Of a stretch of 64,000 nt of DNA, positions 35,463 through 44,090 are shown piece after piece. Made by a program: the position numbers and the translations under genes. The DNA lies in assembly GCF_015330125.1 (NCBI RefSeq), contig NZ_JADDXR010000002.1, positions 248,001 to 312,000 of the forward strand, written 5' to 3'. Every line of letters begins with the position of its first letter. Position 1 is the stretch's first letter. Under the pieces are notes generated by a model. That model worked only from the letters and a program-made list of their open reading frames with translations. It made no database searches and had not been told where the DNA came from. This stretch comes from Zobellia nedashkovskayae (lineage in GTDB: Bacteria; Bacteroidota; Bacteroidia; Flavobacteriales; Flavobacteriaceae).

Positions 35463-35490
35463 AAAAGACCGCCGTACAGCGGTCTTTTAC
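35463..35490. terminator. Bidirectional terminator
   Basis: AAAAGACCGC (35463-35472) and GCGGTCTTTT (35479-35488) around CGTACA; T-rich on both strands. It ends the 20-residue peptide unit and, on the other strand, transcripts from apt. Confidence 0.88.
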
Positions 35491-35529
35491 TTTATTTTCA
35501 ATAAGTTAGCACCTTTGATAAACTAACCG

Positions 35530-35682
35530 ATGAAAAAAATAATATTTAAATCTCTTGCCAAAGTAAACCAGTTACTTCTTCCTTCTTTTACTAAAAAAAG
35601 GCTTGACCTTTCTAAAGCATCAAAATTTCAGATGGCTTTAATTGGCTGGCGTTATTTTGTTACCACTCGGGCTTTGGATTAA
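35530..35682 (+). CDS. 50-residue basic protein (often mislabelled SsrA-binding protein)
   Basis: ATG at 35530 encodes a 50-residue basic protein: MKKIIFKSLAKVNQLLLPSF, then TKKRLDLSKASKFQMALIGW and RYFVTTRALD. Short proteins of this shape, with a central LDLSKA and a GWR[YA] element, are common in Flavobacteriaceae and are often annotated as SsrA-binding protein. True SmpB is about three times longer and has an OB fold, so that label is not supported. Its stop overlaps the apt stop in a TTAA palindrome. Confidence 0.78.
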   Translation: MKKIIFKSLAKVNQLLLPSFTKKRLDLSKASKFQMALIGWRYFVTTRALD

Positions 35683-36191
35683 TAATTCAAAAGCGCCTTT
35701 ACATCAGTTTTATCCAATTTACTCCTTCCGTTTAAAAAATCTAGTTCAATTAAAAAATTACATTGAACGATTTCCCCTCCCAAACGTTTGATTAAATCAC
35801 ACGTAGCTTTTGCTGTACCCCCAGTAGCAAGGACATCATCATGTACTAATATTTTTTCTCCTGCTAAAATTGCATCGCTATGTATTTCTAAAGTATCGGT
35901 ACCATATTCCAAATCATAGGTCTGACTGGTTTTCTCGGCAGGTAATTTATTAGGTTTACGTACGGGAATAAATCCGGCATTTAATCGCTGAGCTAATAGA
36001 GGTGCGAAAAAAAATCCGCGACTTTCCATACCAACAACTTTATCAATCTTAACATCACCCACCATTTCTAGAAGTCTATCTAATGTATACTGCATGGCTT
36101 TGGCATCTGCCAATAGCGGTGTTATATCTTTAAAGATGACACCTTCTTGCGGAAAATTGTCTATATCTCTAATAAAGGCTTTTAAATTCAT
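35679..36191 (-). CDS. apt: Adenine phosphoribosyltransferase
   Basis: Purine salvage: adenine plus PRPP to AMP. It is 170 residues, with the PRPP-binding motif ILVHDDVLATGGTAKA, the N-terminal IRDIDNFPQEGVIFKDITPL typical of APRT and the flexible loop ESRGFFFAPLLAQRL. Its TAA stop (35681-35679) overlaps that of the converging 50-residue gene. Its transcripts can end at 35463-35490, reading through the small gene on the opposite strand. Confidence 0.96.
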   Translation of the reverse strand: MNLKAFIRDIDNFPQEGVIFKDITPLLADAKAMQYTLDRLLEMVGDVKIDKVVGMESRGFFFAPLLAQRLNAGFIPVRKPNKLPAEKTSQTYDLEYGTDTLEIHSDAILAGEKILVHDDVLATGGTAKATCDLIKRLGGEIVQCNFLIELDFLNGRSKLDKTDVKALLNY

Positions 36192-36209
36192 TTAATAAGT
36201 AACTTATAT

Positions 36210-36240
36210 TTTGCCGTAAATGTAAAAAGAAATATATTTG
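36210..36240 (+). promoter_or_regulatory. Strong consensus promoter of tRNA-Arg
   Basis: TTTG (36210-36213), 19 bases, TATATTTG (36233-36240): a perfect Bacteroidota -33/-7 match. The precursor would start about 60 bases upstream of the tRNA. Confidence 0.85.
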
Positions 36241-36311
36241 CACCCCGTTAGGCAAAAAACTAGCTAAAACTAGTTTCCGTTGAGGAAAGACCTAACAAGA
36301 GTACTTTTATT

Positions 36312-36385
36312 GGCCCTGTGGCGCAACTGGATAGCGCATCTCACTACGAATGAGAAGGTTACTGGTTCGAATCCAGTCAGGGTCA
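36312..36385 (+). tRNA. tRNA-Arg (anticodon ACG)
   Basis: A 74-nt cloverleaf. The acceptor arms are GGCCCTG and CAGGGTC (one G-T), and the anticodon stem TCTCA/TGAGA encloses the loop CTACGAA (anticodon ACG, read as ICG after deamination). The T arm contains GGTTCGAATCC. CCA is not encoded. It is followed by its own terminator. Confidence 0.97.
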
Positions 36386-36390
36386 CTTCA

Positions 36391-36434
36391 AAAGAAAGCA
36401 GTTACATTTTTTTGTAGCTGCTTTCTTTTTTTTT
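36391..36434 (+). terminator. Terminator of tRNA-Arg
   Basis: AAAGAAAGCAGTTACA (36391-36406) pairs with TGTAGCTGCTTTCTTT (36413-36428) around a T-rich loop, ending in a run of T. The rest of the gap to 36672 shows no feature. Confidence 0.88.
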
Positions 36435-36672
36435 AATAAAATCTCACTTTTAAGATAAGCTATTTGTAAATTTCTTGATTTTCGCCGACTATATCACCTA
36501 GGAAAAGCATATTTTGTATTTGCTAAGCACATTTATGATTACATAACCCCAATCCTCAAATTTCAATTCTCATAATTTTCTGCAGCTATTATCCCTGCGA
36601 CACATTAAAATTGAAACTCAACATAATATATCCTACATATTATCAATTGGAGTTTCACTAAAAATTTGAGCT

Positions 36673-39600
36673 ATGTATAACCGTGTATACCTTACTTTAT
36701 CTCTATTATTTCTCACAGCTACTGGAACACATCATACAATTGCGCAATCTACCAAAGTTGAACACCGTGTATATTTATTAGGCAATACTACGGATATTGA
36801 ATTGGAGTCCCCATTCTACGATAGCCTCTCTGAACTTCTTTCTACAACCGAACCTTTTACGGTTATCCTTAATGGCGACCTGATGGACAGCGGCAAGACT
36901 AAAGAACCCACTACCCAAGATTCTCTAAAAATAGACAAGCTCCTACGGAACATCGCCCAACATGAAAATGGAAAGGTCGTTATCATTCCTGGAGATAGGG
37001 ATTGGGCAAATTCTGGAAAAAAAGGACTAAGTAGCGTTAATAAACTTGAAAAGTTGGTTAAGTCCATGGATTTTGAAAATGTAAAATGGGCTATTCGCAA
37101 AGGGTGTCCCGGACCGGATATCATAGAATTGAACGACCATTTAATATTGGTATCCATAAGCACGCAATGGTACAACCACCCTTATGATAAACCCGAAGCT
37201 ACTACAGCGGAATGTGGGATAGCTACAGAACGCGATTTCCTTATTGAACTAGAAAATGCTGTTGAGGATTCCGAGGATAAGAATATTCTAGTAGCGGGCC
37301 ATTTTCCGCTGGAGTCATTAGGTAATTACGGGGGGCATTTTCAATTGGCAAAATATTTATCGCCTCCAATTATTGGAAGTCTAAATGCTGGCTATAGACA
37401 AAATATAGGCTCTCCAGTGGATATAGTTAACTCCCGTTTTGATAATATCCGCGGAAGCATTGAAAACATTGTACTGCGCAAAGGATCTGTAATCTATGCG
37501 GCGGGACATGAGAAAAATCTACAAGTATTGCAGATGGGTGAAAATTATATCATTAACAGTGGATCACCAACCAAGGCAAAATACGTAGCGAAAGATAAAG
37601 AGCACGCCCTTTTTGCAAAGTCCATTCCCGGCCTAGTAGAATTGGACTATTTTACTTCCGGCAAAGTAGCCTATACTATTCACAGTTTTGAACCATCAGG
37701 AGAATTTGAATTAAACACAACCGAAACCTTATTTACATCTCCTTGCGAACCAGGTAACGAGGACAATTTTAATTCAGCTTATAATCCATGTAAACCTTTG
37801 GTAACGGCAAGTCATGGACCAAGAACATGGGCCACGGACACTACCGCGGTAGCAGGCGATTACACTTTAGGGGGTGTAACAAAGTTCTTTATGGGCGAAC
37901 ACTATAGAACCACTTGGAAAACTCCCGTAAAAGTACCCTACTTAGACCTAGAGCAAACTTTTGGGGGATTGTCCGTGTACGAAAAGGGTGGCGGACACCA
38001 GACCACTTCCTTAAAAATCAAAGGAGGGGATGGCAGAGAATATGCGTTCCGTTCTGTAGACAAAGACCCTCTTCAGTTACTACCCTATGAACTTCAAGGA
38101 ACTATAATAGCCAGAGTAATGCAAGACGTTACTTCTTGGCAACAACCTTACGGTGCCATGGCCATAGGTTCTATGCTGAATGCTACTGACATTCTACACG
38201 CAACGCCAAAGCTCTATATGATGCCTCCTTCAGATGAATTAGGCGCATTTAAAGGGAAGTATTCCAATTTACTGGGCATGTTGGAAGAAAAACCGGTGAA
38301 TGTAAAAAAGGTAACAAAGCCCTTTGGAGATGCCAATGAGATTCTTCAAAGCCGTAAAATGTTCAGGGAACTTTATAAAGACCACGATAATAAAGTAGAT
38401 GCCAAAGAGTACGCAAAAGCAAGAATGTTCGATATTCTGGTAGGCGACTGGGGAAAACACGAGGACAATTGGAAATGGGCAGGTTACAAGAAAAAACATG
38501 ATAACCTTTATAGACCAATTCCTAGAGATAGGGATTATGTCTTTTCGCTTTGGAATGGACTCCTACCCTACTTTGCTGACAGAAAATGGGGCTTAGAGCG
38601 TGGAGAAAACTTTGGATATAAAATCAACGACATTCGCAGTCTAACATTTAGTTCTCAACCGGCAGACCGCCGCTTGTTAAATGAACTCACTAGAGAGGAT
38701 TGGCAAGAAGCTGCAACTTATATCCAGACCCATATTACAGATCAAGTTATTGAAGAGGGAATCAATGCAATGCCATCGGAAATTTATGAGTTTTCAGGTA
38801 AAGAAATAGCAAATAAACTAAAACAACGGAAAAAGGATTTGAGTACCTATGCCAATCAATATTACAAACAATTAATGATTGGAGGCGTAGAGGTAGTTGG
38901 ATCCAACAAACGGGAATATTTTGAGGTGACTAGGAACGATAATGGGTCTGTACAAGTTGCCATGTACAATACAGAAGATGACAAGGATGAAAAAGGCAAA
39001 CGACTCTACTACCACCGGACTTTTGACCCAAAAGAAACTAAAGAAATCCGGCTTTATGGATTAGATGGTCATGATGTTTTCAATATTTCAGGAGCAGCAA
39101 AAAAGTCTATAAAAATACGAGTAATTGGAGGGCCTGACCCTGATGTTATTACTGATAACTCAGAGGTGCAAAAAGGAGGTAAAAAAACCTTGATATATGA
39201 AAAGGGAAATACATCCAAACTGAATTTTGGCGAAGAAGGTAAAATGATGGACCATTGGAACAAGGAACTTTATTCTTATGACCGACATAGATTTGGTTTC
39301 AACAGGTATTTTCCTATTGCCACCATCCGGTATAACAGTAATCAAGGACTTGGACTAAACGCCGGAATTGAGTTTACTCAAAAGAATGCCATGAAAAAGG
39401 ACTATAGTTCCAAGCATAAAATAACCGGCACTTTCACTACTGAACATATGAACATTTTAAAGTATGAGGGTAGGTTTCACCATGTATTTAAAAAATGGGA
39501 TATTCAGATTGGTGGCTTGTACGCAGATCATACTGGGTTTACAGATTTCTATGGTATTGGTAACGGAACTATAAAAGACGATGACTTGGATTCTGAAGAT

Positions 39601-40359
39601 TTTTACGAAACTCGGTATGATTCCTATAGCCTTCAAGCTGGTCTAATAAAAGACTTTTGGAAAAAAAGTAGCCTTGGCTTTCAACTGAATTATGAGAACA
39701 ATAAAACAATTAGGGAAGAAGGCACTATTTTGGCCACGGACAACCCTAATCCACTACTAGGAGCTTTTGGCCTTGGGGATGCCAATCTTTATGAGATTAT
39801 AGCAAAATTAGATTTTGACTTTAGAGATCGTTCTAGTCTTCCTGAACAAGGGGCTCGCTTTTTCCTAAAACACCAAAGTGGTTTGGTTTCGGATAACATG
39901 AATTCCAATTATGGAATCACTGAGGCTTTCTTCGAGCAATATCTGACTACTAGAAATCAAACACCAATTACGTTAGGACTTCGTTTTGGTGGCTCCACTA
40001 CTTATGGTGCGGGAACCATTCCCTTTTATAAGTTAAAATACTTAGGTCAAAACTCCAGTTTAAGAGGTTATGTAAATAACAGATTTACAGGGAAATCTAC
40101 TTTGTATTTAAATACAGAATTACGTCTACAGTTGGCAGAATTCCGAACATCTATTGTACCAATGAAATTTGGTATTAAAGGTTTTTATGACAGTGGCAGA
40201 GTGTATTCTGATTTTGACACGAATTCCGATTGGCATAAAGGATACGGCTTTGGGCTATATCTTGTCCCACTTTCAGAAGAATTTGCAATTGGTGTCTCGG
40301 CAGGATTTTCAGATGAGGAATCTGCATTAATTTTATTTAGTATTGGATCTACGTTTTAA
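36673..40359 (+). CDS. Metallophosphatase-like / kinase-like / Omp85 barrel fusion protein
   Basis: A 1228-residue outer-membrane protein with a signal peptide (YLTLSLLFLTATGTHHTIAQ). Residues about 30-330 have a calcineurin-like phosphoesterase layout: NGDLMDSG (67-74), GDRDW (107-111), AGHFP (His210) and GHEKN (278-282). The first metal motif (LGN at 36-38) and the last GHxH are degenerate, so activity is doubtful. The middle part has GDWGKHEDNW (591-600) followed by IPRDRDYVF (Asp619/621), resembling the catalytic and metal loops of HipA/FAM20-type kinases. The C-terminal third is an Omp85/BamA-like barrel with SLRGY (1129-1133) and final Phe. Substrate and partners are unknown. It stands alone. 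Confidence 0.85.
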   Translation: MYNRVYLTLSLLFLTATGTHHTIAQSTKVEHRVYLLGNTTDIELESPFYDSLSELLSTTEPFTVILNGDLMDSGKTKEPTTQDSLKIDKLLRNIAQHENGKVVIIPGDRDWANSGKKGLSSVNKLEKLVKSMDFENVKWAIRKGCPGPDIIELNDHLILVSISTQWYNHPYDKPEATTAECGIATERDFLIELENAVEDSEDKNILVAGHFPLESLGNYGGHFQLAKYLSPPIIGSLNAGYRQNIGSPVDIVNSRFDNIRGSIENIVLRKGSVIYAAGHEKNLQVLQMGENYIINSGSPTKAKYVAKDKEHALFAKSIPGLVELDYFTSGKVAYTIHSFEPSGEFELNTTETLFTSPCEPGNEDNFNSAYNPCKPLVTASHGPRTWATDTTAVAGDYTLGGVTKFFMGEHYRTTWKTPVKVPYLDLEQTFGGLSVYEKGGGHQTTSLKIKGGDGREYAFRSVDKDPLQLLPYELQGTIIARVMQDVTSWQQPYGAMAIGSMLNATDILHATPKLYMMPPSDELGAFKGKYSNLLGMLEEKPVNVKKVTKPFGDANEILQSRKMFRELYKDHDNKVDAKEYAKARMFDILVGDWGKHEDNWKWAGYKKKHDNLYRPIPRDRDYVFSLWNGLLPYFADRKWGLERGENFGYKINDIRSLTFSSQPADRRLLNELTREDWQEAATYIQTHITDQVIEEGINAMPSEIYEFSGKEIANKLKQRKKDLSTYANQYYKQLMIGGVEVVGSNKREYFEVTRNDNGSVQVAMYNTEDDKDEKGKRLYYHRTFDPKETKEIRLYGLDGHDVFNISGAAKKSIKIRVIGGPDPDVITDNSEVQKGGKKTLIYEKGNTSKLNFGEEGKMMDHWNKELYSYDRHRFGFNRYFPIATIRYNSNQGLGLNAGIEFTQKNAMKKDYSSKHKITGTFTTEHMNILKYEGRFHHVFKKWDIQIGGLYADHTGFTDFYGIGNGTIKDDDLDSEDFYETRYDSYSLQAGLIKDFWKKSSLGFQLNYENNKTIREEGTILATDNPNPLLGAFGLGDANLYEIIAKLDFDFRDRSSLPEQGARFFLKHQSGLVSDNMNSNYGITEAFFEQYLTTRNQTPITLGLRFGGSTTYGAGTIPFYKLKYLGQNSSLRGYVNNRFTGKSTLYLNTELRLQLAEFRTSIVPMKFGIKGFYDSGRVYSDFDTNSDWHKGYGFGLYLVPLSEEFAIGVSAGFSDEESALILFSIGSTF

Positions 40360-40422
40360 GAAATTCTTAGAAAGCAATGAACTTTGAAACCTAGTAGAAG
40401 ATTACTTACTATGTCTTTAGTT

Positions 40423-41307
40423 CTAAATTTTAAATCGCATTCCTGTCTTTAAATAATAAATATTGTTCTTTTTTACTGAATTTACTGTATTGTTATCTTT
40501 ATCCTTTAGCTTGGCATTACTACTAAGAATTCTGGATACGTTAAAATATAGTTCAAGGTGCTTTGTAAATTTATATTCATAACGCAAACCAGCTATCGTA
40601 ATAGACATATTTGCCTTGTCCGCTATTTCATTTTCATTTACAAGAAGCCCACCCTGAATGTTGGCCGTGAAACCATCAAGTTCCGCTATCAATTTCAATC
40701 TAGATTTTTCAGAAACATGGTATTGCAAATTTGCCTTGGGAACCCCTAATTTATAAGACCAATTAGGATGAAATTTTCGGTAATAGCTAATAAATGGTAT
40801 AGGAAATGGAATCCCCCTATTTTCTGCATAAGAAACGCCAAGTATTAATCTATAGGGTTTAGATACCGTACTATCCTTTCTTTTATCATTGATAAAAACT
40901 ACATCCCCAGCAAAAACCGCATCTTCTACAGATAATTTTCTAACTAAGTTAGAGCTATAACCTGTTGAAAACCTAGCTCCAAAACGCCAGTCCCCTTTCA
41001 TTTTAAAAGTATACCCTAAATTAAAATCCAACAATTGAAAATCTTCAATAGCTGCAATATCAAAGTTGGTTACACTACTATCAACAGACAGATCTATTTT
41101 ACTATAGTCCATCCCCACGAGCAAATAACTATCTTCATTTATCTTAATCGGGTAATTAAAAACACCTCTTAAGCGATCATACCCCACTTCTGAACCTCCC
41201 TTGGGAAGGCGTGTATAATCTATTTTAGCTAAATCCGACAACTGTGCCGAACAATTACCTAAACCCATTAAAAGAACTACAAGTAACTTAAATGTAATAT
41301 GTCTCAT
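40423..41307 (-). CDS. DUF6268-type outer-membrane beta-barrel protein
   Basis: A 294-residue protein with signal peptide MRHITFKLLVVLLMGLGNCSAQ and amphipathic strands throughout. Motifs ILGVSYAENRGIPFPIPFIS and the region YYRKFHPNWSYKLGVPKANL match the DUF6268 pattern, and the C-terminus LKTGMRFKI is barrel-like. The family has no known function. It converges on the 1228-residue barrel fusion gene, with 64 bases between stops; a functional link is not shown. Confidence 0.85.
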   Translation of the reverse strand: MRHITFKLLVVLLMGLGNCSAQLSDLAKIDYTRLPKGGSEVGYDRLRGVFNYPIKINEDSYLLVGMDYSKIDLSVDSSVTNFDIAAIEDFQLLDFNLGYTFKMKGDWRFGARFSTGYSSNLVRKLSVEDAVFAGDVVFINDKRKDSTVSKPYRLILGVSYAENRGIPFPIPFISYYRKFHPNWSYKLGVPKANLQYHVSEKSRLKLIAELDGFTANIQGGLLVNENEIADKANMSITIAGLRYEYKFTKHLELYFNVSRILSSNAKLKDKDNNTVNSVKKNNIYYLKTGMRFKI

Positions 41308-41793
41308 TTATAATCGCAACTTATTTCCTGTACTCCCATTACGTAAGCGTATGCCATGGATAACTTATTTTTCTACGATATATTATTTACCAAGCTCAGA
41401 GCAAATACATTGAACCACCTAAAACACTAATAAGAGTAAAGTTTTAATGGGATATTTTTACCATATTTAAATACCTACGAGGGTAAAAGTACCGAAATAA
41501 ACCATGTAGAGAAGTCTCAAAATCAGATAGTTCGTGCGTTGTATTAGAGATGAACAAAAACCAGATACATTAGATAGTTGAAGTTGTATTAATATTATAA
41601 GTTAAATATTTAATAATTAAAGGATTACAAGCTTAATCTTTATCAAAATCACATAAAATTACCCTTGAATAATTTACATCAAAGATGTTTATTTTTGTAA
41701 GGATACCCCGCAATACCGACTCCAATAACTTCTTATGTAACATCTGTCACATTAACTAAACTCATTAGCTCTAACTTCGCATAAATTTTTAAT
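41308..41793. other. Non-coding stretch with the promoter of the YeeE pair
   Basis: 486 bases without a credible frame. A TATTTTTG box at 41690-41697 would give a leader of about 90 bases for the YeeE-like genes. A weaker TAACTTCG at about 41771-41778 is closer to the ATG. The rest is A/T-rich with no repeat or RNA fold that I can support. Confidence 0.5.
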
Positions 41794-42357
41794 ATGGATA
41801 GCATACTTCAACCATGGCCTTGGTACGTTTCCGGCCCCTTGATTACCTTGGTAATGGTTTTTCTTTTATACTTTGGAAAAACTTTTGGCATGTCTTCAAA
41901 CCTAAGAACCCTTTGTAGTATTGGAGGAGCAGCAAAATATTCTGATTTCTTTAAATTCGATTGGAAAGCTCAAAGATGGAACCTTACCGTAGTACTTGGT
42001 GCTATTATTGGCGGTTTTATTGCTGTAACCTTTCTTTCTAACGGTTCCGCAATAGATTTGAATCCTGAAACTGTAAAAGACTTAAAAGAACTTGGTTTTG
42101 AAAATGCAGGAGCTTCTTTATTACCGGGCGAGATTTATGATTGGAACAATGCTTTATCCTTAAAAGGGTTGGCCATATTAATTGTTGCCGGTTTTCTTGT
42201 TGGCTTTGGAACACGCTACGCCGGTGGATGTACTTCTGGACACGCTATTACAGGCTTAAGTAATTTGCAATTACCTTCATTAATTGCCGTTATTGGCTTT
42301 TTTGTTGGCGGACTTATAATGACACACTTTCTAATACCCCTAATCTTTACAACATGA
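41794..42357 (+). CDS. YeeE/YedE family transporter, N-terminal half protein
   Basis: A 187-residue membrane protein with the sulfur-transport signature GTRYAGGCTSGHAITGLSNL. Its cysteine is the one thought to relay thiosulfate-type substrates in TsuA/YeeE. In Bacteroidota the transporter is split in two genes (PmpA/PmpB-like); the second follows with an ATGA overlap (42354-42357). About four to five membrane helices are present. The substrate, probably thiosulfate or another sulfur species, is inferred from the family. Confidence 0.9.
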   Translation: MDSILQPWPWYVSGPLITLVMVFLLYFGKTFGMSSNLRTLCSIGGAAKYSDFFKFDWKAQRWNLTVVLGAIIGGFIAVTFLSNGSAIDLNPETVKDLKELGFENAGASLLPGEIYDWNNALSLKGLAILIVAGFLVGFGTRYAGGCTSGHAITGLSNLQLPSLIAVIGFFVGGLIMTHFLIPLIFTT

Positions 42358-42767
42358 AATATCTAAAATTCTTACTCGTAGGTATCTTTTTTGGCATTGT
42401 ACTCGTTAAATCTGAGGCGGTTTCTTGGTACAGAATATTTGAAATGTTCAAATTTCAGTCGTTCCATATGTACGGCATAATTGGTTCTGCTGTAGTTCTT
42501 GGCGCCATTTCTGTATGGGCTATTAAAAAGTTCAGGGTAAAAAGTATTGAAGACCAAGAAATTGTCCTTCCACCAAAAAATAAAAGCTATACCCGCTATA
42601 TCTTAGGAGGTAGTATCTTTGGTTTGGGATGGGCGTTAGCAGGTGCTTGCCCAGGCCCTATGTATATTCTATTAGGCACTGGGGTTTTTAGCATGCTTAT
42701 AGTAATAGCAGCAGCAACGCTGGGTACTTTCGCTTACGGCTTACTTAGAGATAAGTTACCTCACTAA
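42354..42767 (+). CDS. YeeE/YedE family transporter, C-terminal half protein
   Basis: A 137-residue membrane protein completing the split transporter. The conserved cysteine motif is GWALAGACPGPMYILLGTG. It starts within the stop of the preceding gene (ATGA), so the two are translationally coupled and probably form one complex. The N-terminal helix (YLKFLLVGIFFGIVLVKSEA) is typical for DUF6691/YeeE partners. Confidence 0.9.
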   Translation: MKYLKFLLVGIFFGIVLVKSEAVSWYRIFEMFKFQSFHMYGIIGSAVVLGAISVWAIKKFRVKSIEDQEIVLPPKNKSYTRYILGGSIFGLGWALAGACPGPMYILLGTGVFSMLIVIAAATLGTFAYGLLRDKLPH

Positions 42768-42789
42768 TAGCGATACCCGCACGTATAAA

Positions 42790-43065
42790 TTAAACAATTT
42801 CTGCGCTCAGACCAGCCTCAAGTAGCCTACTACAACGAGGCTCTAAGTCTTTATAATCGCCTGTTTTTACGGTGCACTTACCATTATAATGTACTATAAG
42901 AGAACATTGTTCTGCTTGAACAGGTGTATGATCACACACATCTACCAAAGTGTCTATGACGTGATCAAACGTATTTACATCGTCATTAAAAACAACAATT
43001 TCGTTTTGTTTTGAAACTTCTTCTTCCAACAATAGTTCTTCCGATACTTTTTCTTTGAAACTCAT
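42790..43065 (-). CDS. clpS: ATP-dependent Clp protease adaptor ClpS
   Basis: A 91-residue adaptor that delivers N-degron substrates to ClpAP-type machines. The core IVVFNDDVNTFDHVIDTLVD carries the ClpS signature (Asn-Asp-Asp, then Thr-Phe), and CSLIVHYNGKCTVKTGDY matches the second half. The frame opens at 43104, but MSFKEKVSEE at 43065 is the plausible start, 28 bases after prmA. Last gene of the DUF1599-DoxX-tpiA-prmA-clpS unit. Confidence 0.93.
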   Translation of the reverse strand: MSFKEKVSEELLLEEEVSKQNEIVVFNDDVNTFDHVIDTLVDVCDHTPVQAEQCSLIVHYNGKCTVKTGDYKDLEPRCSRLLEAGLSAEIV

Positions 43066-43093
43066 ATCAATCAATTTAAAATAGTATACCTCT

Positions 43094-43930
43094 CTAAAAT
43101 ACATATTTTACCGCAACCCAATTATTCTTTTGCAGATTTTTTTTAAACTTTAACCCCGCCTTTAGACACGTTTCTGAAATTAAGGGAATATCTTCTTCAT
43201 AGAAACCGCTTAAGAAAAGGGTTCCATTTTCCTTTAAGTTCGCTGCATAAACAGAAATATCCGCCAACAAAATATTTCTATTGATATTTGCTAAAATGAT
43301 ATCATACTTGCGGCTTCCCAGTAACGAAGAATCGCCTTCAAAGACCGAGATATGCTCACAATTATTTCGTTCTACATTCTCTATAGCATTCAGGTAACAC
43401 CAATTATCAATATCAATAGCATCTATATGATTGGCATGTTTCATGGCAGCTAGAATAGCCAAAACTCCCGTACCACTTCCCATATCCAAAACATCTTTCC
43501 CTTCAAAATCATTTTCAAGAATAAACTGAAGCATCATGTGGGTAGTCTCGTGATGTCCTGTTCCAAAGCTCATTTTTGGCTCAATAACAATATCATATTG
43601 CACATTGGGCTTCTCATGAAATGGAGCACGAACCACACATTGATCCGCTACTTGAATGGCTTCAAAATTCTGTTCCCAAGTGGCATTCCAGTTTTCTTGT
43701 TCTATTTCTTTTAACTCAAAACTTACCTTAAACAGTTCACTATCCAAAATTTCTACTGTTTCAAGAATGCGCTCGTTCCAATCATTTTTTTGAATATAGG
43801 CTAATACACCGTCTTCATTTTCAAGAAAACTCTCAAAACCAACCTCTCCAAGCTCGGCAATTAAAATATCCGATCCTGGTTGCACCGGGGTTACTGAGAA
43901 ATTGTATTCGATATAAATCGTGTTGGACAT
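43094..43930 (-). CDS. prmA: Ribosomal protein L11 methyltransferase
   Basis: SAM-dependent trimethylation of ribosomal protein L11. The 278-residue sequence has the N-terminal substrate domain (GFESFLENEDGVLAYI) and the Rossmann methyltransferase domain. Its signatures are PKMSFGTGHHETTHMMLQFI, the motif I region DMGSGTGVLAILAAMKHA, and IILANINRNILL with the NxN-like catalytic segment. ATG at 43930. It lies between tpiA and clpS on the same strand. Confidence 0.95.
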   Translation of the reverse strand: MSNTIYIEYNFSVTPVQPGSDILIAELGEVGFESFLENEDGVLAYIQKNDWNERILETVEILDSELFKVSFELKEIEQENWNATWEQNFEAIQVADQCVVRAPFHEKPNVQYDIVIEPKMSFGTGHHETTHMMLQFILENDFEGKDVLDMGSGTGVLAILAAMKHANHIDAIDIDNWCYLNAIENVERNNCEHISVFEGDSSLLGSRKYDIILANINRNILLADISVYAANLKENGTLFLSGFYEEDIPLISETCLKAGLKFKKNLQKNNWVAVKYVF

Positions 43931-44039
43931 TTTACTGTTTTTTAACGGGTTGTTGGTCGGGTTTACCTTTTAAATCTTACGAAAACCTCAATAGGCTTTA
44001 TTTACTTCTCAACATGTTTTTTTGTTGCTAAATGAATAA

Positions 44040-44063
44040 CCCTTTCCATAAACTGGGAAAGGG
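44040..44063 (-). terminator. Hairpin after tpiA
   Basis: CCCTTTCC (44040-44047) pairs with GGAAAGGG (44056-44063). The downstream sequence on the minus strand is only moderately T-rich, so it may be a weak terminator or processing site between tpiA and prmA. Confidence 0.4.
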
Positions 44064-44090
44064 CTTTCAAAATAACATTGCAATCTATAT

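Noticed and set aside
35530..35682. SmpB (SsrA-binding protein)
   Set aside because: At 50 residues it is far too short for the OB-fold protein; the common label appears to be an annotation artefact.
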